Positions 8,378-16,627 of a DNA stretch of 64,000 bases are shown here, piece after piece. The DNA is from Bin87 sp965243255 (GTDB lineage: Bacteria; Chloroflexota; Dehalococcoidia; Lucifugimonadales; UBA3495): the NCBI GenBank assembly GCA_965243255.1, contig CBDEUH010000004.1, positions 1,674,001 to 1,738,000 of the forward strand. The letters are read 5' to 3'. The first letter of the stretch is position 1. The number at the start of each line of letters is the position of its first letter. The position numbers were made by a program, and so were the translations under genes. The notes under the pieces are model-generated. The model saw nothing but the letters and a program-made list of their open reading frames with translations, was not told the DNA's origin and made no database searches.

Positions 8378-9421
8378 TCAGAGTTCGCCGGCAAACATGG
8401 CGGTCTGCTTGGTGAACACCTGCACCCGGTGGCGGGCGCACTCCAGCACGAAGACGTGGCCGTCGTCGTCCACCTCCACGGCGATGGGGCCCTGGAAAGC
8501 GCCTTCCCGCTCGGCGAGGTTCAGGGCGCGGTCCCGAGCCTGGACGATGGTCGGGTCGAGGTACACGCGCTCGGCGCCCCACTTGGAGAGGCCGGCCTGC
8601 CCGCGCATGGTGGTGATGTAACCTCCATCGGCGCGGAAGACCTGGACCCGGTCGTTCTTGTAGTCGGTGACGAAGATGTGACCATCTTTGTCCACGGCCA
8701 CGCCAGTGGGCCGGTTGAACTGGCCTTCGCCATCGCCGGGCTCGCCGAACTTCATCAGGAACGTGCCGTCGGGGGCGAACTTCTGGATGCGGTCGTTCCG
8801 CCAGTCCGCCACGTAAACGTCGCCGTTGTGGTCAATTTCAATGCCCCAGGGCAGGTTGAACTGACCGTCGCCGTCGCCGAGGCCGCCCCAGCCGAATTGG
8901 TACTTGCCGTCCCTGGTGAACACCGAAACGCGGTGGTTCCGGCTCTCGACCATGTACAGGTTGTCGTTCTTGTCGAAGGCCAACCCGGCCGGGCCGTTGA
9001 TTTCGCCGGGGGCGTCGCCGGGGATGCCCCACATGCCGATCCAGTTGCCATGCTCCTGGTCGTAGATGGAGACCCGGTTCAGCCACTCGTCGGACACGTA
9101 GGCCATCCCGTTGCTGTCCAGAGCCACGGAAGTGGGCCACATGAACGCGCCGTTGGGCGTGGTCTCATCGGCGTCTTCGGGTGGAATTTTCTGCCCGAAT
9201 TCGGCGACGACTTCCTCTTCCTCGGGATGGAACACGGTAACCCGCTTGCAGGGGAAGAAGGCCGGGGTTTCGGTGCCCCGGCTCAGCACGTACAGCAGGT
9301 CGTTCTCGTCGCGAGTAATCGCCACGGGATTGAAGAAGCCGTTGCCGCTGCGCACTTCCTGCCGCCCGATGGTGTGGCTGTACTGGAAGGTTACCGGCGC
9401 AATGTCAATCTGCGTAACCAT
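8378..9421 (-). CDS. NHL-repeat beta-propeller protein
   Basis: A 347-residue protein built of repeated NHL units, for example FNRPTGVAVDKDGHIFVTDY, FNLPWGIEIDHNGDVYVADW and INGPAGLAFDKNDNLYMVES. About six blades are visible. It has no signal peptide or transmembrane segment from the ATG at 9421, so it is probably cytosolic unless exported by another route. It is the last gene of a minus-strand cluster after DUF1800 and DUF1501. Such propellers are binding scaffolds or lyases; no catalytic residues can be assigned here. Confidence 0.85.
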   Translation of the reverse strand: MVTQIDIAPVTFQYSHTIGRQEVRSGNGFFNPVAITRDENDLLYVLSRGTETPAFFPCKRVTVFHPEEEEVVAEFGQKIPPEDADETTPNGAFMWPTSVALDSNGMAYVSDEWLNRVSIYDQEHGNWIGMWGIPGDAPGEINGPAGLAFDKNDNLYMVESRNHRVSVFTRDGKYQFGWGGLGDGDGQFNLPWGIEIDHNGDVYVADWRNDRIQKFAPDGTFLMKFGEPGDGEGQFNRPTGVAVDKDGHIFVTDYKNDRVQVFRADGGYITTMRGQAGLSKWGAERVYLDPTIVQARDRALNLAEREGAFQGPIAVEVDDDGHVFVLECARHRVQVFTKQTAMFAGEL

Positions 9422-9452
9422 TTTCCTCACCTTTGTGGCCGGTAGCCGGCGG

Positions 9453-10589
9453 CTACTTGATGAAGTCGAACTGCTCGAACTCGCCCTGGAGGACTGCCTT
9501 GTCGTCCAGGCCCAGCCACTTGTCCAGGATGGTGGCGTAGGTGCTGCGGAAGTCGTTGTTCCACTGCAGGTCGCCCTCGTCCAGCTTGTCCGGTTCCAGC
9601 GAGGGGTACTCGCCGTAGAGGCCGCCCTTGACGGCGTCGCCCATGACGAAGGCAACGCTGCCCGAGCCGTGGTCGGTGCCGGAGCCGTTCTCCTGCACGC
9701 GGCGCCCGAACTCGGTGAAGAGCAGTATCACGACTTCCTGGTTGGCGTCGTGTTCTTTCAGGTCCTGGTACAGGTCGTTGGTGGCGCGGGAAACCTCGCC
9801 CCACAGCTTGGCGAAGGAGGTGGGCTGGTTGGCGTGGGTGTCAAAGGCGCCGGGGTTCAGGCCGGTGTAGAGCACGCGGGTGCCGAAGCCGGCGCTGTGC
9901 ACCTGGGCGACGTTCTTGACCCACTGGGAGAACATATCTCCGCCGTACTCGATGCTGGAGGAATAAATCTCGGGGGCCGTCCGCAGAATGTCGGCGCCCT
10001 TGAGGGCGTCCAGACCGGTCTGGGACAGGTACTCGTTGATGGGGCCGGAGCCGACCATGGGGGAGTACATGCGGGAGAAGATGTCGAGAGCGTCGGCGCG
10101 CTGGTCTTCGCCGTCAATGCCGGTGAGCACGCCGTAGGTCTCCAGGTTGCCCACGGAAGCGACGGACACGCCGGGAGCGGCCAGGGCGCGGGGGAGGCCA
10201 CGACCGAAGTTCACGGCGGTCAGGACGTTTTCCTTGTTGGGGTCAAGGTCCTGGATGGCGCGGCCCAGCCAGCCCTCGGTGGACATCTTGGTGGGCTCGG
10301 CGGTGTGCCAGATGTCCATGGAGCGGAAGTGGGAGCGGATGGGATTGGGATAGCCGATGCCCTGGATGACGGCAACCTTGCCCTCATCGTAGAGGTCCTT
10401 GATGGGGGCCATGGCCGGGTGGAAGCCCACCTTGTTGTCAATGGCCAGGACTTCCTCCGGCTCCACCTTCAGATGGGGGCGGTAGTCTTTGTACAGCGGG
10501 TCGCTGTAGGGAATGATGGTGTTCAGCGCGTCGTAAGCGCCGGACATTTGCAGTACCACCAGCACCGGGTCTTTTTTCGTTGCCGTCAC
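9453..10589 (-). CDS. DUF1501 family protein
   Basis: A 378-residue DUF1501 protein, a family within the alkaline-phosphatase-like/sulfatase fold. Typical motifs are VLQMSGAYDALNTIIPY near the N-terminus, the Asp/His site in GAFDTHANQ and TEFGRRVQENGSGTDHGSGS near the C-terminus. The start is the GTG at 10589 behind GGAGGAA. Unlike many family members it has no Tat signal, so its location is uncertain. It is almost always paired with DUF1800, as here. The substrate is unknown. Confidence 0.88.
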   Translation of the reverse strand: MTATKKDPVLVVLQMSGAYDALNTIIPYSDPLYKDYRPHLKVEPEEVLAIDNKVGFHPAMAPIKDLYDEGKVAVIQGIGYPNPIRSHFRSMDIWHTAEPTKMSTEGWLGRAIQDLDPNKENVLTAVNFGRGLPRALAAPGVSVASVGNLETYGVLTGIDGEDQRADALDIFSRMYSPMVGSGPINEYLSQTGLDALKGADILRTAPEIYSSSIEYGGDMFSQWVKNVAQVHSAGFGTRVLYTGLNPGAFDTHANQPTSFAKLWGEVSRATNDLYQDLKEHDANQEVVILLFTEFGRRVQENGSGTDHGSGSVAFVMGDAVKGGLYGEYPSLEPDKLDEGDLQWNNDFRSTYATILDKWLGLDDKAVLQGEFEQFDFIK

Positions 10590-10616
10590 GATTCTTTCCT
10601 CCAGTTTTGAGCCGTC

Positions 10617-10636
10617 ATTCCGGCTTTTGCCGGAAT
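10617..10636. repeat. Small palindrome between the DUF1800 and DUF1501 genes
   Basis: ATTCCGGC (10617-10624), TTTT loop, GCCGGAAT (10629-10636). It resembles the dispersed GTCATTCC-type intergenic hairpins found in many bacteria and the one at 36997-37022. Confidence 0.6.
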
Positions 10637-10653
10637 CGAGTGTTGCGCAAAGG

Positions 10654-12063
10654 TTAGGCGTAGATATATTCCTTGGTGGCGACGAACATTTGCAACAGTT
10701 CGCTGACGCGGTCGGCGAATGCGGCGGTGTCCGTGTGCAGTGTGCCGTATTTGGCCATGCCGGCCGCCAGCATTTGCCGCGTTTCTTCGGCCAGTTCGTA
10801 GTGGCCCAGCAGGCGGCAGGTCTCGTCAACCATGTCTTCCGGGGCAATCACGGGGCCGCGGTCAGCCAATTGCTCCACGATGCCCTTGACGCCGGGCTGG
10901 TTCACGTCGCCTACGAAGTCGGCGGTGAAGTTGATGCGGTGCACCAGGGTGCCGCCGTCAATCCACTCGCGGCCGGTATGCCAACCTTCCACCGAGGGCG
11001 GGTTGAAAATTTCCTGGCCCATGTGCTTCATCTCATCGAAGATGAACTCGAAGCCGGGCTTGGGTTCAGTCCAGTCGCCCACCAGGCGCAGGGTGCCGAT
11101 GACGGTTTCAATCGGGCTCTTGACCCGCTGGAACCGGGCGTTCTTGAAGGCGTCGGAGTGGAAGAGAAGGCGGAGCATGGACTTGATGTTGTAGCCGGAG
11201 CGGAAGTACTCGTCCTCCAGCATCTTGATGGTGTCCAGGTCCCGGGGCGGCGTTTCCATCCAGGCCGGCACCTGGGCTTCGTCGGCGACGAAGTAGCTGT
11301 ACAGGTGGCGGGAGATGAAGCGAGCCGTGGCCGGCTGCTTGGCGATGATGTCAACGATGTCCTCGCCGTTGAAGTTGCCGGTTTCACCCAGGAAGGTCTT
11401 GTCTTCCTCGTCGTGGTCGTCCGGGTTATAGACGAACTTGGCGGCGTAGCGTCCGTAGGGCTGGCCGGGCACGTTATTGGCGATGGTCCAGCCGGTGAAG
11501 GCGCGGGCGCATTCTTTAACGTCGTCTTCGGTGTAGTTGAACTCGCCGTCCATGCCGACGCCCATGGAGAACAGTTCCAGGAGTTCCCGTCCGTAGTTCT
11601 CGTTGATGGCGCCCTTGTGGCTCAGGCAGTTGTCCAGGAAGAAAATCATGGCCGGGTCTTTGGAAATTTCCAGCAGCAGGTCGCGGAAACTGCCCATGCC
11701 GTACTGACGGAACATCTCGATTTCGTCGTAGGACGTGGGGTAGCTCTGGGTCTTGCTGTCGGCGGTACAGAGGATGCCGTGCCAGAACAGGCACATTTTC
11801 TCTTCCAGTTGGTTCCTGGAATTGATGAAGCGGAAGGCGACGTATTCGGGGAGTCCCCGGGTATGGTGGCTCCACTCGATGAAGCACCGCTCGGCGACGT
11901 CCAGGTCCATCCCGTGGTCATTGACCTCCGGGTTCAGCAGCTCCTCGACGGTCGCCTCGTAGCCCTTGGCCGCGCGAGCTTCCAGCTCAGCGTACTGGGC
12001 TCCAAAGCCGGCCCGACGCATCAGGTGGGCCATCAGTGGGATGTCATGGTTCTCATTTGCCAT
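10654..12063 (-). CDS. DUF1800 family protein
   Basis: A 469-residue DUF1800 protein. The family signatures are clear: HLMRRAGFGA near the N-terminus, the LFWHGIL segment, NENYGRELLELFSMGVG and DDVKECARAFTGW. The start is the ATG at 12063 with GGAGGT upstream; a TTG one codon earlier is less likely. The protein is the first gene of the DUF1800-DUF1501-NHL cluster. The family is abundant in Planctomycetes and Chloroflexota but its biochemical role is not established. Confidence 0.88.
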   Translation of the reverse strand: MANENHDIPLMAHLMRRAGFGAQYAELEARAAKGYEATVEELLNPEVNDHGMDLDVAERCFIEWSHHTRGLPEYVAFRFINSRNQLEEKMCLFWHGILCTADSKTQSYPTSYDEIEMFRQYGMGSFRDLLLEISKDPAMIFFLDNCLSHKGAINENYGRELLELFSMGVGMDGEFNYTEDDVKECARAFTGWTIANNVPGQPYGRYAAKFVYNPDDHDEEDKTFLGETGNFNGEDIVDIIAKQPATARFISRHLYSYFVADEAQVPAWMETPPRDLDTIKMLEDEYFRSGYNIKSMLRLLFHSDAFKNARFQRVKSPIETVIGTLRLVGDWTEPKPGFEFIFDEMKHMGQEIFNPPSVEGWHTGREWIDGGTLVHRINFTADFVGDVNQPGVKGIVEQLADRGPVIAPEDMVDETCRLLGHYELAEETRQMLAAGMAKYGTLHTDTAAFADRVSELLQMFVATKEYIYA

Positions 12064-12106
12064 CAAAAAAGACCTCCTCGACTTGAACTAACAAATCGCC
12101 AGCATC

Positions 12107-12135
12107 ATCCTACCATAAGGCGCATCAACCCTCAA
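12107..12135 (-). promoter_or_regulatory. Candidate promoter of the DUF1800 cluster
   Basis: On the minus strand TTGAGG (12135-12130) and TAGGAT (12112-12107) are 17 bases apart, 44 bases before the ATG at 12063. Confidence 0.4.
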
Positions 12136-12139
12136 CCTC

Positions 12140-12145
12140 TATAAT
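12140..12145 (+). promoter_or_regulatory. Candidate -10 box of the flavoprotein gene at 12179
   Basis: A consensus TATAAT lies 33 bases before the ATG at 12179. No convincing -35 box is 16-18 bases upstream. Confidence 0.35.
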
Positions 12146-12178
12146 AACGGCCAGTATCCTAAATCGCGGAGTCGTTTT

Positions 12179-13345
12179 ATGCCCGCCGACCTGGTCGCCA
12201 TCGCCGAAAGCCTGGTTCCTGAAATACGGGCCAACCTAGACCGCATTGACGCCGAATGTCAACTGCCTCCTGAGCTGGCCGCCAAGATGGCCCGGCATAG
12301 CCTCTTCGGGCTGTACGTTCCCAAAGCCCTGGGCGGCCCGGAGCTGGACCCGCTGACCGCCTTCCGCGTGGTGGAGACCATCGGTCGGGCCGACGGGTCC
12401 GCCGGCTGGTGCGTTTTCAACGGCACGGCCCTCACTGCCGCCGTCGCTCGGCTGACCCCAGAGGCAGCGTTGGAGATCTTCGGCGACCCGCCGGAAATCC
12501 TGGGGTCAGGCTCCGCGCGGCCAGAAGGGACCGCCACCGTGGCGGAGGGCGGGTACATCATCAACGGACGCTGGAACTATCTCAGCGGCATTGACCATTC
12601 CAACACGCTGTTCCTGAACTGCCGCCTGCTGGACACCGACGGGAAGCCGATGGTCAACGACGACGGCAGTCCGCAGATGCGCGTTGCCGTCGTACCCGTA
12701 GCATCGGGAACCGTCATCGACAACTGGACGACGCTGGGGATGCGCGGCACCGCCAGCAACGACTGTGAATATGCCAACGTGTTCGTGCCGGCCCATCACA
12801 CCTACTCACGGGGCGATGCGGCCTACTACGACGGGCCTCTCTACAATCCGCCGCAGAACTCCCTTCTGCTCAGCTGGACAATGGGCGCCGCCAACGCGTT
12901 GGGCATGGCCCGGGGAGCTCTGGACGCCTTTCACGACCTGGCCACCGGCGCCGGCACCACCAACTCACCAACCCTGCTGCGCGACCGCGCCTACGTCCAG
13001 ATTGCCGTGGGCGAATGCGAGGCCATCCACGACGCAGCCCGCACCTTCGCCATGGACGCGGTGGGCGCGATGTGGGAGGCGCAGGTGAAAGGGCTGCCCG
13101 ACCTGGCTGAACGGGCGCTGCGGACGCGGCTGGCCGTCACTCACGCCATCCGTCGCTCGGTGGACGTGGTGGACCAGCTGTTCAACGTGGCCGGCACCAA
13201 CGCCATCCACCGGGCCACCGGGATCGAGCGGTTTTTCCGCGACCTGCACGTTGGCGGCCAGCACATTTCCGGCCTGCCCAACAACTATGAGTACGCCGGG
13301 CAGGTGATGCTGGGAGCAAAGGTTACACCTTCGCTCTATACGTGA
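12179..13345 (+). CDS. Acyl-CoA dehydrogenase-like flavoprotein (possible flavin monooxygenase)
   Basis: A 388-residue protein of the acyl-CoA dehydrogenase fold. The N-terminal helical domain includes LFGLYVPKALGGPELDPL, the middle barrel includes YIINGRWNYLSGIDHS and MRGTASNDCEYANVFVP, and a C-terminal four-helix domain ends in the conserved GIERFFRDLHVGGQHISG. The sequence is closer to the group D (HsaA-like, two-component) flavin hydroxylases than to true dehydrogenases, and I do not see the usual catalytic glutamate. The exact reaction is unclear. It stands alone: divergent from DUF1800 and convergent with the next gene. Confidence 0.75.
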   Translation: MPADLVAIAESLVPEIRANLDRIDAECQLPPELAAKMARHSLFGLYVPKALGGPELDPLTAFRVVETIGRADGSAGWCVFNGTALTAAVARLTPEAALEIFGDPPEILGSGSARPEGTATVAEGGYIINGRWNYLSGIDHSNTLFLNCRLLDTDGKPMVNDDGSPQMRVAVVPVASGTVIDNWTTLGMRGTASNDCEYANVFVPAHHTYSRGDAAYYDGPLYNPPQNSLLLSWTMGAANALGMARGALDAFHDLATGAGTTNSPTLLRDRAYVQIAVGECEAIHDAARTFAMDAVGAMWEAQVKGLPDLAERALRTRLAVTHAIRRSVDVVDQLFNVAGTNAIHRATGIERFFRDLHVGGQHISGLPNNYEYAGQVMLGAKVTPSLYT

Positions 13346-13348
13346 AGG

Positions 13349-14023
13349 TTATGCCGGGAAAATCTTCCGATAGATCCCCGGCGAGCCTTCGCCGTGGACC
13401 ATGTGCGGGCGCACCTCGTGGGTCCACACCGGTGTTTCTATGCGGCTCCAGTTCTGCCACGGCTCGCTTTGGGCCACGGCCAGCGACTCCATTTCGTGGA
13501 CGGTGCAGTACTTGGGCTCGCCCATCATCGCCTGGAAACGGCGGGCCCGGATGTAACCCGGAATGTTCAGGGCCATCGGGAGACGCTCGTTGTTGTAGGC
13601 ATGATTCCACGCCTCTTCCAGGTGCTCCGGGATAGACATCCGGCCGACCAGGAGCAGGGGCGACATACCGGCCTGCGCCGTCTCCTCGGACAGCTCGGCG
13701 GGGTGCACGCGCTGATACAGGTTGCGGATGTACTCGGTGCCGATGACGCTGGGCGACATCCGCTGAGACCATTCGGTGGGCTCGCGCAGCCACTTCTGCC
13801 ATCCCTCTGAGTGCCAGGCCTGGTAGGACTCTAACTCATACACTGCCAGGTACTTCGGGCTACCCTGCACCGCCTGGTAGCGGGCCGCGTCCAGCACGCC
13901 CGGAATGGACAGGCGTTCCGGGATGTGCTCCTCGTTGTACCAGCGGTTGTACTCCTCGTCGTGCTCCGGGGCCACGTCGCTGTACACCAGCAGCAGCCCG
14001 TCGCCTTTCTTGTTCGCCGCCAT
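13349..14023 (-). CDS. Duplicated dimeric alpha-beta-barrel (EthD/DUF4286-like) protein
   Basis: A 224-residue protein made of two related halves. Each half has a LLLV strand, a helix with a short acidic/aromatic run (HDEEYNRWYNEEHIPERL versus LEEAWNHAYNNERLPMAL), then IPG(V/Y), a short strand, and GxPKY. This is the ferredoxin-like fold of EthD/ABM proteins, fused in tandem instead of dimerising. The start is the ATG at 14023 behind GGGGGA; an in-frame ATG at 14095 would add a sequence with no family character. Such domains bind or oxidise small hydrophobic compounds. The function here is unknown. Confidence 0.6.
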   Translation of the reverse strand: MAANKKGDGLLLVYSDVAPEHDEEYNRWYNEEHIPERLSIPGVLDAARYQAVQGSPKYLAVYELESYQAWHSEGWQKWLREPTEWSQRMSPSVIGTEYIRNLYQRVHPAELSEETAQAGMSPLLLVGRMSIPEHLEEAWNHAYNNERLPMALNIPGYIRARRFQAMMGEPKYCTVHEMESLAVAQSEPWQNWSRIETPVWTHEVRPHMVHGEGSPGIYRKIFPA

Positions 14024-14078
14024 TAATCCCCCGTTTCCGGTGTCAAATTGCACTGGGGGGAGTATATCACGCCGGCTA

Positions 14079-14106
14079 TTGACATCCGGCGGCATTCTGC
14101 TATTAT
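14079..14106 (+). promoter_or_regulatory. Promoter of the Fur-family regulator
   Basis: TTGACA at 14079-14084 and TATTAT at 14101-14106 are separated by 16 bases. The expected start of transcription lies within the palindrome that begins at 14109. Confidence 0.7.
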
Positions 14107-14108
14107 TC

Positions 14109-14132
14109 GTTATCGCAAATCACTGCAATAAC
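14109..14132. promoter_or_regulatory. Operator palindrome, probable Zur/Fur box
   Basis: GTTATCGCA (14109-14117), 6-base spacer, TGCAATAAC (14124-14132): the arms match at 8 of 9 positions. It directly follows the -10 box and overlaps the presumed transcription start, where a bound repressor would block initiation. The GTTAT...ATAAC ends resemble Zur boxes of other bacteria. Binding by the adjacent regulator is inferred. Confidence 0.65.
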
Positions 14133-14144
14133 GGTGAATGGCGT

Positions 14145-14573
14145 ATGTCTGGACACGAGTCGGCCATCTCGCGCCTTCGGTCCGAAGGTTACCGCATGAC
14201 GCCCCAGCGCCTCTCGGTGCTGGACATCGTTGCCGGCCGGCCCGGCCACGTTGGAGCTGATGAGGTATGGAACCTGGCAAAGGAGCAACACCCTTACGTT
14301 GACCTAGCCACCATCTACCGCACGTTGCAGCTGCTCAAGCGCGTCGGCGTCGTGACCGAGGTGATCATCGGAAACAAGCTGCACTTCGAACTGGCCGATC
14401 ACCACACTCGCCACAACCACATGGTCTGCTCGGAGTGCGACGGCGTGCAAACCCTCACACCCGACTACCTGGCCGAGTTCAGCCAGCGCCTGGAGCAGGA
14501 ATTCGGGTTCACGCCCGACCTGGACAACATCACCATTGGCGGGCTGTGCTCCAGCTGTCAGCCTCCGGGCTGA
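14145..14573 (+). CDS. zur: Fur-family metalloregulator, probable zinc regulator Zur
   Basis: A 142-residue Fur-superfamily repressor. The N-terminal winged helix includes YRMTPQRLSVLDIVAGRPGH and DLATIYRTLQLL. The C-terminal half carries the histidine cluster HHTRHNHMVC and two CxxC pairs (CSEC and CSSC) for structural zinc. The start ATG at 14145 is chosen because the family sequence begins there. The gene is followed by the zinc-type transporter genes, which points to Zur rather than Fur or PerR. A promoter and a palindromic operator upstream suggest that it represses itself and the downstream genes under metal-replete conditions. Confidence 0.82.
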   Translation: MSGHESAISRLRSEGYRMTPQRLSVLDIVAGRPGHVGADEVWNLAKEQHPYVDLATIYRTLQLLKRVGVVTEVIIGNKLHFELADHHTRHNHMVCSECDGVQTLTPDYLAEFSQRLEQEFGFTPDLDNITIGGLCSSCQPPG

Positions 14574-14642
14574 CCGGCAGACCCCGACCAACCTACCTTG
14601 CACTGAACTACATACCGCTTTTTTCGCCCTTAAGGAGGGCAA

Positions 14643-15674
14643 ATGGTGTTTATTACAAAATCTTGCATTACTATCTTGCTCATTTTGGTGGCCGTGGCTG
14701 CCATCGCCTGCGCCGGTCAGGAGCCGGCGACCGCGCCGGCCCCGGACCAATCAGCATCGGGCCAGCTCAACGTGGCAGCCACCGTTTCGCCGATCACCAG
14801 CATCGTGGAGAACATCGGCGGAACCCGCATCAGCCTGCAGGGCGTCGTGCCGGAGGGCGTCAACTCCCACACCTTTGAGCCGGCGCCCTCGGTGGCGGTC
14901 ACGCTCGCCGGCGCGGACCTGATTTTCCTCAACGGCCTTTTCTTGGAGGAACCCACGCTGGAGATGGCCAAGGCCAACCTGAAGCCTGGCGCCTCCATCG
15001 TCAGCCTGGGCGAGCAGACCATCACCCGTGACCAGTGGCAGTTCGACTTCTCCTTCCCCGAGGAGGGCGGGCATCCCAATCCTCACCTGTGGCCCGACCC
15101 CATCCTGGCGCTGCGTTACGCGGAGATTGTCCGGGATAACCTGGTCGCCAGGGACGCGGCCAACGCGGATTACTACCGCGCCAACTATGACGCCTTCGCC
15201 GGGCGCATCGCTACAGTGGACGAAGCCGTCAAGACGATGATTCCCACCATCCCGGTGGAAAACCGCAAACTGCTTACTTACCATGACTCCTGGGCGTACT
15301 TCGCCGACCGCTACGGCCTCACCGTCATCGGCGCGGTGCAGCCCTCTGACTTCTCCGAGCCGTCGGCCCGGGACGTCGCCAACCTCATCACCCAGATCAG
15401 CGAAGAGGGCATCCCTGCCGTGTTCGGCTCCGAGGTCTTCCCCAGCGACGTGATGCAGACCATCGCCGCCGAGTCTGGAGCCGAATATATCGACGAACTC
15501 TCCGACGACGACCTGCCCGGCGCACCCGGCGACCCCGACCACAGCTATTTGGGTCTGGAAGTCACCAACTTGCGCATTATGATTCCGGCCCTCGGCGGAG
15601 ACGCGTCGGCGTTGGACAACGTGGACATATCGCCGGTCTTTGACGGCGAGTCCAATGCCGTTTATCCTCAATAG
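14643..15674 (+). CDS. znuA: Zinc/manganese ABC receptor lipoprotein (ZnuA-like)
   Basis: A 343-residue cluster A-I metal receptor. Residues 1-23 form a lipoprotein signal ending in AIAC. Metal-site segments are visible: GVNSHTFEPAPS, NPHLWPDP, TYHDSWAYFA and the late GDPDHSYLGLE. The long His-rich loop of many ZnuA proteins is absent here; histidine-rich stretches occur instead in the ATPase tail and the MFS protein of the same operon. AAGGAGGG precedes the ATG at 14643. Zinc is likely because of the neighbouring regulator, but manganese cannot be excluded. Confidence 0.85.
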   Translation: MVFITKSCITILLILVAVAAIACAGQEPATAPAPDQSASGQLNVAATVSPITSIVENIGGTRISLQGVVPEGVNSHTFEPAPSVAVTLAGADLIFLNGLFLEEPTLEMAKANLKPGASIVSLGEQTITRDQWQFDFSFPEEGGHPNPHLWPDPILALRYAEIVRDNLVARDAANADYYRANYDAFAGRIATVDEAVKTMIPTIPVENRKLLTYHDSWAYFADRYGLTVIGAVQPSDFSEPSARDVANLITQISEEGIPAVFGSEVFPSDVMQTIAAESGAEYIDELSDDDLPGAPGDPDHSYLGLEVTNLRIMIPALGGDASALDNVDISPVFDGESNAVYPQ

Positions 15675-15676
15675 CC

Positions 15677-16627
15677 ATGCTGCACCCACCTGAACTAGCC
15701 CACCTCCACCGGCCCGACCCCAACGCGCGCCCGGTGGTGGAGTTGCAGGGCGTAACCGCCGGCTACAACGGCTCGCGCGTCCTGCAGGATGTTGACCTGC
15801 GGGTAATGCCCGGCGATTTTGTGGGGCTGCTCGGGCCCAGCGGTTCCGGCAAGACCACTCTGCTGCGGACGATTCTAGGCGCGGTGCCGACGCAGGCCGG
15901 GCAAGTGCGGGTGCACGACAAACCCGTCAGCAGCCGCCGCAACCGGGCCGGCTACGTGCCCCAGCTGGAAACCATCGACTGGAACTTTCCGGTTACCGTG
16001 GAAGAAGCGGTGATGATGGGACGCACCATGTCCAACGCCCTGTTCCCCTGGTTTCGCAAGCAGGAGCGGGAACTGGCCTACGACATGATGGAACGGTTGG
16101 GAATCGCCAGCCTGGCCAAACGGCATATCCGCCAGTTGTCGGGCGGGCAGCAACAGCGGGTCTTCCTGGCCCGCGCGTTGGTAAGCAGCCCGGAACTGCT
16201 GCTGCTGGACGAACCCACCTCCGGCGTGGATGTGAAAACCCGGGACGACGTGATGCACCTGCTCCACGACCTCAATCACGCCGGCGTTACCATCATCCTC
16301 ACCACTCATGAGATTAACGCCGTCGCCGTCCATCTGCCCCGCATCGTGTGCCTCAACGGTTCCATCGTTGCCGACGGCCCGCCGCACCGGGTGATTGCGC
16401 CGCACATCCTGCGGGAGGTGTACGGAGCCGAGATGCCCGTCATCCAGTACCAGGGGATGACCATGGTGGCCGAAAGCGCCCACTTCTGGATTGACCGCAA
16501 CGGCGACGCCGCTGAGCCTTTGGCTACCGTCCCGGACGACAGCCACCGCCAGCCGGTAATCCCCCACGTTCACACCGCGCCCGACAACGTTCCCGCTCAC
16601 CATCACCACCGGGACGAGAACGACTGA
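15677..16627 (+). CDS. znuC: Zinc ABC transporter ATPase with a histidine-rich tail (ZnuC-like)
   Basis: A 316-residue ABC ATPase. It has Walker A GPSGSGKT, signature LSGGQQQRVFLARAL, Walker B LLLLDEPTSGV and the H-loop in LTTHEIN. It starts two bases after the znuA stop and ends immediately before the znuB ATG. Beyond the ATPase domain there is a ~60-residue tail that ends in HVHTAPDNVPAHHHHRDEND. This tail is absent from many ZnuC proteins and probably binds metal on the cytoplasmic side. Confidence 0.88.
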   Translation: MLHPPELAHLHRPDPNARPVVELQGVTAGYNGSRVLQDVDLRVMPGDFVGLLGPSGSGKTTLLRTILGAVPTQAGQVRVHDKPVSSRRNRAGYVPQLETIDWNFPVTVEEAVMMGRTMSNALFPWFRKQERELAYDMMERLGIASLAKRHIRQLSGGQQQRVFLARALVSSPELLLLDEPTSGVDVKTRDDVMHLLHDLNHAGVTIILTTHEINAVAVHLPRIVCLNGSIVADGPPHRVIAPHILREVYGAEMPVIQYQGMTMVAESAHFWIDRNGDAAEPLATVPDDSHRQPVIPHVHTAPDNVPAHHHHRDEND

